Assembly (NCBI GenBank): GCA_963556195.1
Contig: OY744520.1
Location: forward strand, 6,499,704 to 6,563,703
DNA from: Sepiola atlantica
Taxonomy: Eukaryota > Mollusca > Cephalopoda > Sepiida > Sepiolidae
Length of the DNA: 64,000 bases
Direction of reading: 5' to 3'
Below the pieces are notes generated by a model, which searched no databases, was not told the origin of the DNA, and was given only the letters and a program-made list of their open reading frames with translations. Of this stretch, positions 48,961 to 58,984 are shown one piece after another; the stretch's first letter is position 1; every line of letters begins with the position of its first letter. Position numbers and translations under genes: made by a program.

Positions 48961-49097
48961 ATACGAAACAAAAATATCTATCTTTAACTTAAAAAGCAAA
49001 TTGCCGCCATGATATATACAACCCGATCATTGTAGATAAATACGAAACAAAAATATCTATCTTTAACTTCAAAAGCAAATTGCCGCCATGATATATA
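48951..49097 (+). repeat. 79-bp tandem duplication
   Basis: 48951-49029 is repeated from 49030 with one substitution (TTAAAAAGC versus TTCAAAAGC). The second copy is interrupted at GATATATA (49097) by the MITE and resumes at 49481 as TACAACCCGATCATTG. The unit begins inside the 3' end (TAGATAAATAC) of the U2-headed repeat. Confidence 0.9.
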
Positions 49098-49480
49098 CAG
49101 GGTGGGCAAAAATAAGGGTCCTATTTTAAAAAATTCATAACTTTTTTATTTATTGATTTAAACATTTTTTTTTTTTAGAATAAGTAAAGGACCCCTTCCG
49201 AAGCAAGCATGAGCCGTATTAGCCCTAAGGAACGTACCCTCATTTAGAAAACATTATTTTTGCTTAAAAACCTCAAAACAGTGTAAAAAACAATACTTTA
49301 GTTTTGTAAGTTTTAAGAAGTGTTTTTCGGCTAACATTTGTTTTGTTTATTTCAAAAAATCTCGGAAGGGTCAGTCTACACACACATAAAGTTTGGTGAG
49401 TTTAACTTTTATTTTGTGGAAGTTATTCAAATTCAAGTTATTCAAATTTAAAGATAGGACCCTTATTTTGGCCCACCCTG
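49098..49480. mobile_element. 383-bp TA-flanked MITE (mariner type)
   Basis: Terminal inverted repeats of 27 bp start CAGGGTGGGCAAAAATAAGG (49098-49124) and are matched at 49454-49480 with one mismatch. TA stands on both sides (49096-49097, 49481-49482). The empty site survives in the upstream tandem copy as GATATATACAACCCGATCAT, proving TA duplication on insertion. The interior is AT-rich with no transposase, so movement needs an enzyme from elsewhere. TIR sequence and TA target fit the Tc1/mariner superfamily. Confidence 0.92.
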
Positions 49481-49492
49481 TACAACCCGATC

Positions 49493-50611
49493 ATTGCATT
49501 CATTATTATTGTTGCTTTGAAGTTAGACTGCTCATGAGACTTTTGGGTGATTCTATAAAAATAACAAACGCAGAATCTGTTTAATAAATTTTCTTGGCAA
49601 AATGACTGAACGGGGTTTTTCGTTCTTTACCAGCGAGCGGAAGAGTACGACGCTAATAAATGTTCTAGTATCGTCGCACGTGCGTTTATCGGCAAAGCGT
49701 GTCGCCTTCCGCATTTGAGATCTACAAGTGTGAAAACATGATCGGCGTATGGCGCCAGGAAGGTAAGAACAAATACGATTTCCAGTGAGAAACACGTGTT
49801 GCATACCTCTTCTCGTAGTAGCTTTATTTGGATTTTTCACCACGCGTGGAACTTGCTGTTGGCCACCATCTTGGATTTTATATTCGCGGCTGGTATTTGT
49901 ATTAGTGGAAGTAAACAGATAATTCCAAACATGGAAATACATTTGTTAACAAAAAACCCTAACCCTGTTTGCAGCATCGGTAACCGCCTGTATATTTATA
50001 AGGCGACCAGGTGTGGATTCTGCTTTAGTTGTTTTGTTCTACTCTTTTGCGGTAATTTAATGCTGAATTCGGTCATTTGGGCAAAAGTTTTCATAATTCA
50101 AATTCTTAATACCTTCAAATGTTTATAGATGATTTTTTATAGCGTATATTTTGTAAATAAAAGATGGATTCTACTTAACCCATAGATATGACCTTGGCAG
50201 GTACTACCACGTTGGGATCAGATTGAACCTAGGTGTAAACGTAACTAGGGGTGACTTCACACTTCTCAAAGCATCCAGCATTTAGGATTACCACCGGATG
50301 TAGTTTAAGGTCATATCCAGGATCACTGTACTTCTGGCCTCTGAAAAGAACGTGTTTAGCAGGACACCTTATCTAACCTTACTGAAACACCAGGACGATT
50401 TCATAGCGCTGGAATAGTATTGGACTTATTAAAATAAGTGAAAATCAATTAAAAACATTACTCTATGTTGAAAGCTGTTTGAAAATAAAACTTACTCAGC
50501 TGAAGTTAGAACATTTTCAATTTTCTGGAGTGAAGTACTCATTAAAAGTGGGAAAGATTTGCGGAAATTTTGGGAATCAGTCGATTCGTACGGTTTTCTT
50601 GTAGTTTCAAT
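49493..50611. other. Unassigned sequence with an old dispersed repeat
   Basis: Contains the partner (about 49727-49815) of the repeat at 45700-45885 and a short CCCTAACCCT run near 49958. Open frames up to 129 codons (minus strand, 49553-49942) have no recognisable domain. No gene is supported. Confidence 0.5.
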
Positions 50612-50614
50612 TTA

Positions 50615-50722
50615 ATCGTGATATAGTCGTAAGCAAACGGTTATCGTTAGATCACCGAAATTAAGCAACGGTGAGCGTGGCCAGTATTTGGATGGGTGAC
50701 CATCTAGGAATAACAGGTGCCA
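50615..50722 (+). ncRNA. 5S rRNA-derived sequence (pseudogene or SINE head)
   Basis: From 50650, GATCACCGAAATTAAGCAAC and GTGGCCAGTATTTGGATGGG then TGACC match 5S rRNA, covering the internal promoter: box A-like AAGCAACGGTGAGCG and box C TGGATGGGTGACC. The 5' third (50615-50649) is badly diverged, the 3' end (ACAGGTGC) lacks the closing stem, and no T-run terminator follows. It is therefore not a functional 5S gene. It could be the head of a 5S-derived (SINE3-type) element. A U2-like sequence begins only ~80 bp downstream. Confidence 0.8.
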
Positions 50723-50801
50723 TAAGTTTGGAAATGGCTGTAAATTTACTTTCTCTAATACTTTTAGGCAAATCTCCTCATAGCTACATGTGAAATAGTC
50801 T

Positions 50802-50985
50802 CTCAAGCCTTTGGCTGGGATCAAAGTGTAGTATCAGTTCTGTCTGCAATCAGTGAAGGAGAAATCCTACACACTGAGGCAATTTTTAATTTTATCCCAA
50901 TCTATAGTGCCCCTTTATGGGGATCTGGATTTTTCCAACTTTTTTTTAACTTTGCCCTCTTGGTGAGGCAAGTAAATAGGGACTC
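50802..50985 (+). repeat. U2-headed SINE-like repeat, body type B, copy 2
   Basis: AGCCTTTGGCTGGGATCAAA then GTGTAGTATCAGTTCTG matches the U2 5' domain with a few changes. It is joined to a body different from type A: ATCAGTGAAGGAGAAATCCT, ACTGAGGCAATTTTTAATTT, a TGCCCCTTTATGGGG hairpin-like segment and the end GAGGCAAGTAAATAGG, as at 39360-39513. Confidence 0.7.
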
Positions 50986-51261
50986 TCAAGCCTTGGTAGA
51001 GCAATGTCCGAGAGAATGTAAATTCCAAATAACACCAGTTCAGGTCAGAAATATGGTTGGAGATTATGCGTCCCATCCTTTACTATACACTTGTTATTAC
51101 GCAGGCATTCTTTCAGAGGGTATCCATTGTCTTCCGAAAATGAAAAAGGACCGCACATATATATATTTCAACGTTTGTTTCGTGTTGTTTCAAAAATCAA
51201 CTTTTATGTCCAAAATGGAGCGAAATGACAATCAAATATTGAAATAAATAAATATTTCGGA

Positions 51262-51430
51262 TTTTTTTAGATGAGGATTGATAATTTGGCTTATTTGAAT
51301 TATTTGGACTATTGTTCTCGCTTTCGATATTATTCTCACAACGTTTCGGCTAATGTAACCCCTGACCCTTTTTTCAAGCGCATCTTGTCGAACTTACAGA
51401 CGCTCGTTTCTGCTGAAGTCTAGTCACGAA
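51262..51430 (+). repeat. Dispersed repeat with ACGTTTCGGC motif, copy 1
   Basis: GATGAGGATTGATAATTTGG, ATTATTTGGACTATTGTTCT, ATTCTCACAACGTTTCGGC and TCAAGCGCATCTTGTCG recur at 57090-57200 on this strand and inverted at 57440-57605. Class unknown, no coding signal. Confidence 0.65.
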
Positions 51431-51839
51431 AAGTTCCCCCTTTAGACTCTTTTCTCTCGCCTCACTCGTGACGTCAAAGCCGCATGAGACTTATCCCCGT
51501 CGTCTCCCAATATATATCAAGATGACAATTGGCTGACCTCATTAAATTTTTATACTCCCCCTTTTTTTTGATAATTTTAACTTAAGTGTGTTGCTTGTCC
51601 CCTTTCTTTGCCTATAATATTTTTTTTTCTTTTTTTTTTGCTAGTGAATATTTCTTTTTCTATCATTTCAAATATGTAACAGTCTCGCTAGCATTCTGAG
51701 GAGACTGGGAAATCGAAATAAATTATAAATGCTGACAGTTGCAATGTGTTTGTGAATTTTTTCTTTCTATATTTTATTCTTGCTCTGTTTTCTACATTGA
51801 GCTCTCTTACTCGGATTTCTTACCGAAATTATTCACTTT

Positions 51840-51843
<4 letters not shown>
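51431..51843. other. Unassigned AT-rich sequence
   Basis: Poly-T runs and mixed sequence; nothing recognised. Confidence 0.4.

Positions 51844-51925
<82 letters not shown>
51844..51925. repeat. (TA)n microsatellite
   Basis: About 41 TA units. Confidence 0.98.
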
Positions 51926-51927
<2 letters not shown>

Positions 51928-52141
51928 AAGCTGGTTTCCCAATTACATCGGAATTTCAAACACACTGATGAGGCTAATATTATTAGCGAAATATATGTAT
52001 AACTATAAACTATAAAAAAAATGACAGTTTATAGTAATAAAAGAAAAAAATCGGTTTCGATTTTGTCTTTTCTTTTAAATAAAATAAATATTGCATCTAT
52101 TACAAGCTTTGATGGTAGTTCATTTACCCATTTCTTTTTTA

Positions 52142-52146
<5 letters not shown>

Positions 52147-52183
<37 letters not shown>
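52147..52183. repeat. (TA)n microsatellite
   Basis: About 18 TA units. Confidence 0.97.
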
Positions 52184-52185
<2 letters not shown>

Positions 52186-52472
52186 AGGAGATTACTCAAT
52201 TTAAACAACGCTTGATACACAAGACACTTTAACACCTCTTATGTACAAGAAGTTTGCTATATATAGATATGGAGGAGTTAAGCGTGACCGACTTACCGAT
52301 GGACAAAAACCTCTCATGGAGGTGTGAACACGAATCGAAAGATTTATATCGCTAATTTATGTTTTCCTCACACACTTAAGAAAAAAATAATGTTTATTAG
52401 AGAACCTGTTTCTTCCTGAAATTTGAACATTATTCTCCAATCAAACTTGAAATTCAATAATTACCTGCATAA

Positions 52473-52889
52473 TCTATTATATAAATAAATATCATATTTT
52501 CATTTCTCTGTTTGTCTGTCTGTGTGTCGGAGATGAGCGAAAATACATTTGCAAACCTTACATATTCCGATTCAGTATCACCCCGGTCTGGTTATGGTAA
52601 AAAATACTTTAATATTTGTTCGTTTTCGGGTCACCAAGGAGCAAATTAGTGCCCGAGGGGATTAGAAAGAAAACAAACTTTCTTTCATTCTTACTGGTAG
52701 CTGTTGGTAAACAGAACACTAGAACTAGGTCAAACAGTTAGTCAGCTGTTGATGACTTCTTTTTTTCTTTTTTTCTTTTTTCTTTTTTTCTTTTTATCAA
52801 TTGCCGAAGTTTGTGCATAAATGTGAAAGTGTGACAGTAGGAAGGGGGAAGGGTGTGTTAAAATGTAACGTGACTGAGGATGTGTGGAG

Positions 52890-52931
<42 letters not shown>

Positions 52932-52985
52932 TTTAAATCTATTTTCTTAACTAGGATCCTTGGCAACGCCGGCTAGCCCTGCTAG
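52473..52985 (+). mobile_element. 513-bp non-autonomous Helitron-like element
   Basis: The left end is TC followed by TATTATATAAATAAATATC and then TTTGTCTGTCTGTGTGTCGG, the AT-rich-then-CTGTC pattern seen at many animal Helitron 5' ends. The right end has a hairpin-capable GGCAACGCCGG, then CTAGCCCTG and a terminal CTAG. It sits between an A (52472) and a T (52986), the Helitron target. No Rep/helicase is encoded. A (CTTTTT)n run (52757-52796) and a (GA)n run (52894-52929) lie inside. The terminal motif is shared with 1264-1307, which supports a family. Confidence 0.68.
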
Positions 52986-53063
52986 TACCAAATGTAGCAA
53001 TGACTACTTTATTCTACTTATTTAGAATGTCAGATAAGACTAACTTAACCTTTAATGACCGCT

Positions 53064-53065
<2 letters not shown>

Positions 53066-53137
<72 letters not shown>
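53066..53137. repeat. (TA)n microsatellite
   Basis: About 36 TA units, followed by a GAGAAGG-rich stretch. Confidence 0.98.
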
Positions 53138-53141
<4 letters not shown>

Positions 53142-53189
53142 GAGAAGGAGAGAGAAGGAGGGAGAGAGTGGCGGAATCTATACATATAT

Positions 53190-53435
53190 GGGAATAACAA
53201 CGCATGGTGACTAGGAGTTTATCTTAGAATAAGCAATTGAGCACTCATCCCTATAAATAATAACTGATAATCTATATTTATTATAGACACGTAAGCATTC
53301 ACATTGCAACTGATATGAACAGAGATATCGAAGGTCTATATATAGGTTGCAGCGTAACGCTTATTTCTGCCTTATCAATTCTGCCAATAGAGTTAAGTTA
53401 CACATGAGAATTAGACAACGAGAGCTAAAAAGGAA
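53190..53435. other. Unassigned AT-rich sequence
   Basis: Nothing recognised. Confidence 0.4.
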
Positions 53436-53620
53436 AAGAGAGGTAGAGAGAGAGGCAGAGAGAGAGAGAGAGGTAGAGTGAGAGAGAGGTAGAGAGAGAG
53501 AGAGGGGTAGAGAGAGAGAGGGGGAGAGAGAAAGAAGTAGAGAGAGAGAGAGAGAGAGAGTGGGAGATAGAGAGAAAGAGAGAGAGAGAGTGGGAGATAA
53601 AGAGAAAGAGAGAGAGAGAT
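53436..53620. repeat. (GA)n-rich minisatellite
   Basis: GAGAGA runs with recurring GGTAGAGAG and GTGGGAGATA segments; nearly all purine on this strand. Confidence 0.95.
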
Positions 53621-54026
53621 AATAAGAAAAGGTAAATGTTTCACGATTGCCGATAGGCATCTGTTCAGGCCGTGCGCCGTAAAACTCACGATCTCAAACC
53701 GGAAGACACGTCACCTGCCATTGTTTCATATAAAAATCTCACTATTCATTCAGGTGTTAGGGTTAGGGTTATCTGAAATTAAGTTCTGCTGCTGTTTTTG
53801 TTTGTTTGCTAGGTGAGTCGAATTCCTGCGTAGATCTCACGATGATCGTGCCTTAGGATTGTAGGGTCTGCATGAAGTTCTCTTCATTTGTCGCGGCTTA
53901 ACGCGATCACTTGTTGATTCGAAACCGACGGTACCATGTTGTTCTAAACTTCTGTAATACAATAAATAAATAAATATTATGCTCTTATTTTGAATTTCAT
54001 GTTTAATAATCGAGCACTGATCTTTG

Positions 54027-54028
<2 letters not shown>
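53621..54028. other. Unassigned sequence with a telomere-like motif
   Basis: GTTAGGGTTAGGGTTAT at 53756-53772 is two and a half TTAGGG units. GTCGCGGCTTAACGCGATCA at 53892 is tRNA-like only in a loose sense. No gene is seen. Confidence 0.5.
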
Positions 54029-54097
<69 letters not shown>

Positions 54098-54304
54098 TAT
54101 ATATTATACACGCGTCGTTGAAGACCACAGAGTTTTCTTTCTTCGCTATCTTTCTTGTTAATTTCTCGACGCGGCGAGCGATTCGTCGGTTTTCTGGTGT
54201 TAATTGGTGGAGTATAGCACCTAACGTTGTATCGTTGGCCATTCTTCGAGCGCTTTCCGTCTCGCGACCGTCTTCAGGAGGCTGTCTTATTATTAGTAAG
54301 AGCC

Positions 54305-54364
<60 letters not shown>
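54029..54364. repeat. Two (TA)n tracts enclosing a 190-bp unique segment
   Basis: TA runs at 54029-54111 and 54306-54364 enclose 54112-54305. On the minus strand the enclosed segment is open and reads RQPPEDGRETESARRM then ANDTTLGAILHQLTPENRRI, a charged, protein-like composition. I do not recognise it, and both ends run into microsatellite. It may be a scrap of a retroelement ORF. Confidence 0.7.
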
Positions 54365-54368
<4 letters not shown>

Positions 54369-54518
54369 AAGTGAGGCTACCAACATTTATAAAAAACTTT
54401 TTTCAACCATTGTTTGTTATTTTATTATTTTATCATTTTATAATTTTGTCATTTTGTGATTTTATAACGCGTTTCGAGCTTTTCTTACTTGCTCTCTTCA
54501 GATATATATTCCATTTGA

Positions 54519-54567
54519 AAAAATGTTTGTGTGTGTGTGTGCGTGTGTGTGTGTGTGTGTGCGTGCA
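54519..54567. repeat. (GT)n microsatellite
   Basis: About 20 GT units with GC interruptions. Confidence 0.95.
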
Positions 54568-54691
54568 TACGTTGTGTTTTCATAGTTTTTGCTTCTCTGG
54601 GTTAAACTTATTTGTTTTTTTTTTAAAAGTATGTGTGATTTTGACTTTTATGAATATGTTTTGACTTTTTGAATATGTATGGATATGTATT

Positions 54692-54796
54692 GAATATGTA
54701 TTGAGACATTGTTTTGACACAAAGCAGAATATGTATTGAGACACTGTTTTGACACAAAGCAGAATATGTATTGAGACATTGTTTTGATACAAAGAC
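54692..54796. repeat. 35-bp tandem repeat, 3 copies
   Basis: The unit begins GAATATGTATTGAGACATTG and ends in ACACAAAGCA; copies differ by one or two bases. Confidence 0.95.
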
Positions 54797-54839
54797 AAAT
54801 TGCATTTGTATAGATAAATCGAATATAAAATAGCAGCTG

Positions 54840-55320
54840 ACCATCATATATATTGCGATCCTGTGGGTGAGACCGGGTAGTAAGCTGATGTTTTAATTCG
54901 ATTTTAAATACCTTCTATGCAGGTTATATTGAGACCACTTTATATTTATTAGTTTTTAATCGCTAATTCGTATTCCAAAAATGTTTGTATGTGTGTCGCG
55001 GCATCGCAGTTAAACGGTTTATCTAAGAGCCAAACTAACCGCAGATTTGTAATCAGCACCTTCGATCCGATGATCTTATCGATGTCAGAAATTTTAAAAC
55101 CTTTTTTTAAAAATCATTATTAAAAATTAAAAGTACGTAAAAATAGAATCAAACGTTCCGACTTTTTTAGAGTTCACTTTTCCAAGCCGACCGAACAATT
55201 ACTTTTCACGTCAAATAATCGTACGTACTTTGAAGAGAAACACATTTATCCTTTTTTTTAAATTTCAAATGGATAAAAAATATTTGTAAATGTTCAGTAA
55301 TATATTTTTAGTTTAATCAG
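54840..55320. other. Unassigned AT-rich sequence
   Basis: A loosely tRNA-like stretch lies near 54995-55075 (GTCGCGGCATCGCAGTTAAA ... ACCTTCGATCCGATG) but stems cannot be drawn. No gene is seen. Confidence 0.4.
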
Positions 55321-55635
55321 ATTTTTTTTATTTTATATATATTTTTATTTTTTTTAATTTTATATATTTTTTCATTGTTTTTATTTTATATATATTTTTA
55401 TCTTTTTTATTTTATATATATTTTTATCTTTTTTATTTTATATATATTCTTATTTTTTAAATTTTATATATATTTTTATTTTTTTAATTTTATATATATT
55501 TTTTATTTTTTATTTTATATATATTCTTATTTTTTTATTTTATATATATTCTTATTTTTTTATTTTATATATATTCTTATTTTTTTATTTTATATATATT
55601 CTTATTTTTTTATTTTATATATATTCTTATTTTTT
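55321..55635. repeat. ~25-bp AT-only minisatellite, about 12 copies
   Basis: The unit is TATTTTATATATATTCTTAT plus a T run of varying length. Copies on the right are most uniform. Confidence 0.95.
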
Positions 55636-56389
55636 ATTCTTATGATTAAAGATAAAAGTCTACTTCAGGTTTTAAATCATAAAATTGACAAGCGGTGTTT
55701 ATAAAAAAAAACATTCTCCTTAGATTTTTGCGGAATTTTAAATTTTAGTAGTTTGTAAACATTTCGTTAAGAGAGTTTACCAAATTTCTTTTACCGCTAG
55801 CCCTAAGTCTGAGTCGCAAGGTTGTAAAACCACACGTAATCGCCTAAAAAAAGTAAAACGCCGCAACAAAAAAGTTTGATTATTTGTAATCCACTTATAA
55901 AAATCAGTTTGATTGTCTCATGTTTTAATAATGATAAAAGAATGGCGAAAACAAATTATTAATGCCCCTCTCCTAAAAAAAAAAACATCCGGCCGAAAAT
56001 ATAATGGGTAACTGATTTTTGATAACCATCGGTTGTCAATTTCTGATTTCAAACAGGAAGTCGTCACCAAGTATACTTTTTATCTTTCACCATCTTTATT
56101 TATGTTTATTTATTTCTCTATATATTCATAACGTGTGAGTGATTTTGTTTGATTTTTTTATACTTTTGTATGCTTTTTTGCTTCTTTTAGGTTATTTAAG
56201 ACATTATTTGGGCCATTCTTTTGAAGAGGGGTTTTCGAATTATTTGTTAATTAACATTTCTATGTAGGTTAATTGGAATTTGTTTCTTGTCAGATGTTAT
56301 TTTTTAATACTAGATTTTTAAAAAAGAACTTTCTGAATAGAACACATAATGTAACTAATCTGAGCACTTTACTGCAATTTATATAGGAA
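55636..56389. other. Unassigned AT-rich sequence
   Basis: No gene, RNA or repeat recognised. Confidence 0.5.
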
Positions 56390-57004
56390 ATACTCCTCCT
56401 CCTACTACTACTTCTCCTCCTCCTCCTCCTCCTCCTCCTACTACTACTACTACTTCTCCTCCTCCTACTCCTCCTCCTCCTCCTACTTCTCCTCCTCCTC
56501 CTACTACTAATACTAATACCCCTCCTCCTCCTCCTCCTCCTACTACTACTCCTCCTCCCCTCCTCCTCCTTCTACTATTACTACTCCTCCTCCTCCTACT
56601 ACTACTCCTCCTCCTCCTCCCCACCTCCCCTCCTCCTCCTCCTCCTACTACTACTACTCCTCCTCCTACTACTACTAATACTCCCCCTCCTTCTCCTACT
56701 ACTACTAATACTCCCCCTCCTCCTCCTACTACTACTAATACTCCCCCTCCTTCTCCTACTACTACTAATACTCCCCCTCCTCCTACTACTAATAATAATA
56801 TTCCTCCTCCCCTCCTCCTCCTATTACTACTACTCCCCCTCCTACTACTAATACTCCTACTACTAATACTCCTCCTCCTACTACTAATACTCTTTCTCCT
56901 CCTACTACTACTAATACTCTTCCTCCTCCTCCTACTACTACTCTCCCTCCTCCTCCCCCTCCTCCTCCTCCTACTACTACTACTAATAATAATAACAACA
57001 ACGA
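56390..57004. repeat. (CCT/ACT)n trinucleotide tract, about 615 bp
   Basis: Mixed CTC, CTA and AAT triplets. The minus strand is rich in GGAGGA runs and could form G-quadruplexes. Subunits such as ACTACTACTAATACTCCCCC recur, showing local duplication. Because the period is 3, glycine/valine-rich frames appear on the minus strand without being genes. Confidence 0.97.
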
Positions 57005-57089
57005 TAAGGGAATATTTTTGTGTATATATTAGAAGTGAAATGTATCAGAATTGTTCAAATACTTCGGTTAACGCGATCAGAGCTTTTCT

Positions 57090-57200
57090 TTTCCTTTATT
57101 ATTTGGATTATTCGGACGATTATTCTAATCCTGGATGTTATTCTCACCACGTTTCGGCCGATGTAAGTTTTCAAGTGCGTCGTGTCGGACTCGGGAATCT
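57090..57200 (+). repeat. Dispersed repeat with ACGTTTCGGC motif, copy 2
   Basis: ATTATTTGGATTATTCGGAC, ATTCTCACCACGTTTCGGCC and TTTTCAAGTGCGTCGTGTCG parallel 51290-51390. Confidence 0.65.
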
Positions 57201-57439
57201 GTACGGAATTTCATCCGGTAGATTGTTCTTGTTCCGTAGAAGCCTGAAGTAATTCTTAGTTAGATTCTTAGTATAGCCCCTTACTGAGCATTGGACCTTC
57301 AGATGTCAATAAGAACGGATTACCACTTAGCACTTTATCCGTTGTGCCATGGTTCCATGTGAACTATTCCAGTATGAATTTTAGGAGCCTTGAAGCTATT
57401 CTGTTTTTTTTTTCTTCTTAATCTTGTTTTAATCTACTA
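57201..57439. other. Sequence between inverted repeat copies
   Basis: On the minus strand, GGCACAACGGATAAAGTGC near 57356-57338 resembles a tRNA A-box region, but the expected B box (GGTCCAATGC) is poor. It may be an old tRNA-derived SINE. Confidence 0.3.
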
Positions 57440-57605
57440 TTCAGAATTAATGGTTGAGCATTCTGTACAGATTCCCGAGTACCACAAGGTGCACTTTAAA
57501 AAAGCCGAAGGTTAGATTGGCCGAAACGTTGTGAGAAGAACATCCAGGGTGAGAACAGTAGTCCGAACAATCCCCAAAACTATAAATTATCAATCCTCAT
57601 CTAAC
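57440..57605 (-). repeat. Dispersed repeat with ACGTTTCGGC motif, copy 3 (inverted)
   Basis: The inverse of 57090-57200: GGCCGAAACGTTGTGAGAAG, then CCGAACAATCC and TATCAATCCTCATCTA, which is the reverse complement of 51269-51284. It forms a large imperfect inverted pair with copy 2. Confidence 0.65.
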
Positions 57606-58014
57606 AAATTTATTTTTCCTTTCTTTTTTGAAACCATTTTATTATATTTTCCCTCTGTCTCTCTGTCCTCTTCTCTTTTCAAAACCATTGATTTGCTCAA
57701 GGAGACACGACTTTCTGACACCCCCGCTGTCTTTTCATTTAATATCACTATCAACAATTTATCGTGCCCGGAAGGTGGGAAAAATGAACGAGAGTCAATG
57801 ATCAATCGGCCATTCACTTCCATCCATTTTACTAACCTTCCAGACATGTCAACGCTCTCATTTTGTGACGCGCAGACATTGGCGCCTGCTTAAACAACGA
57901 CGACGTTGTCACAAAGTTTTCCGCTGTCCCCGCCCTCCTGTCAAATAGGATGGGCTCAAAGCGACATTTTCCTTATTTAGTCTTTCCTTTTCATAAACAT
58001 GTTAACACACATGA
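57606..58014. other. Unassigned sequence
   Basis: A 120-codon forward frame (57531-57893) overlaps the dispersed repeat and has no recognised domain. I do not support a gene here. Confidence 0.4.
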
Positions 58015-58870
58015 CAATCGTGATAATGGTAATTTCCCGAACATGCCAATCATAATCAATGACATTTTACCGACATACCAGTCGTAATCATCATCATTTC
58101 CACGGCGTACAAGTCTAAAAATGATAATTTCCTGACATGTTTACCATTATCGTTGTCACATCAACATTTCCCTGACAAAATGACATAATCATCGTAATTT
58201 TCCTGATAAATCAACATGATCATCGTCATTACCCAGTGTTGTCAACAATGATTATGATCATTTCTCTGACATGCTAATTATAACCATCGTTATTTTTATG
58301 ACATGCTTATAATAACAATCGTTAGTTCCTTGACATGCTTATCATAACCATCGTTATTTTCCTAACATGCCAATTATTACTATCGTAATTTCCATGACAT
58401 GCTAATTATAACCATCGTTATTTTTATGACATGCTTATAATAACCATCGTTAGTTCCTTGACATGCCAATCATAACCATCGTTATTTTCCTGGCATGCCA
58501 ATTATAACCATCGTTATTGTCATGACATTCCCATTATAATCATCGCTATTTTCCTAACATGCCAACCATTACTATCGTAATTTCCATGACATGCTAATTA
58601 TAACCATCGTTATTTTTCTGATATGCTTATAATAACCATCGTTAGTTCCCTGACATGCTTATCATAACCATCGTTATTTTCCGGACCTGCAAGACATAAC
58701 CATCGTCATTTCCCTGACCTGCTAATAATAATCATTATTATTTTTCTTGAAATACACATCGTAACCATCTTTCTATTACTGGCATGCCAATTATAACCAT
58801 CGTATTTTTTCTGATACGGAAATTATGATCAGCGTCATTTCCCCGACGTTCCAATAACAATTATAGTTAT
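58015..58870. repeat. Diverged 32-bp minisatellite, about 26 copies
   Basis: The unit approximates GACATGCTAATTATAACCAT then CGTTATTTTCCT (32 bp). Copies are clearly spaced at 32 bp in 58260-58720 and more diverged at both ends, typical of an old array with decayed edges. Confidence 0.88.
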
Positions 58871-58889
58871 TTTTCTGACGCTTTAGTAA

Positions 58890-58893
58890 TAAC

Positions 58894-58971
<78 letters not shown>
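58890..58971. repeat. (AAT)n microsatellite
   Basis: About 27 AAT units directly upstream of the LINE fragment. It may be the tail of an earlier copy, as at 3859-3878. Confidence 0.97.
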
Positions 58972-58976
<5 letters not shown>

Positions 58977-58984
58977 CACAAAAT

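Noticed and set aside
49553..49942. 129-codon minus-strand frame as a host gene
   Set aside because: No recognisable domain, and part of it lies in a dispersed repeat shared with 45700-45885.
50615..50722. Functional 5S rRNA gene
   Set aside because: The 5' third is diverged, the closing helix is not formed and there is no T-run terminator.
53756..53772. Telomere or large interstitial telomeric array (also 42470, 49958, 63380)
   Set aside because: Only about two TTAGGG/CCCTAA units at each place, which is within chance for AT-rich DNA.
55375..55704. 109-codon F/Y/I-rich frame resembling a membrane protein
   Set aside because: It is the translation of the AT-only 25-bp minisatellite.
56379..57001. 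Glycine/valine- and arginine/serine-rich proteins on the minus strand
   Set aside because: They are translations of the CCT/ACT triplet tract.
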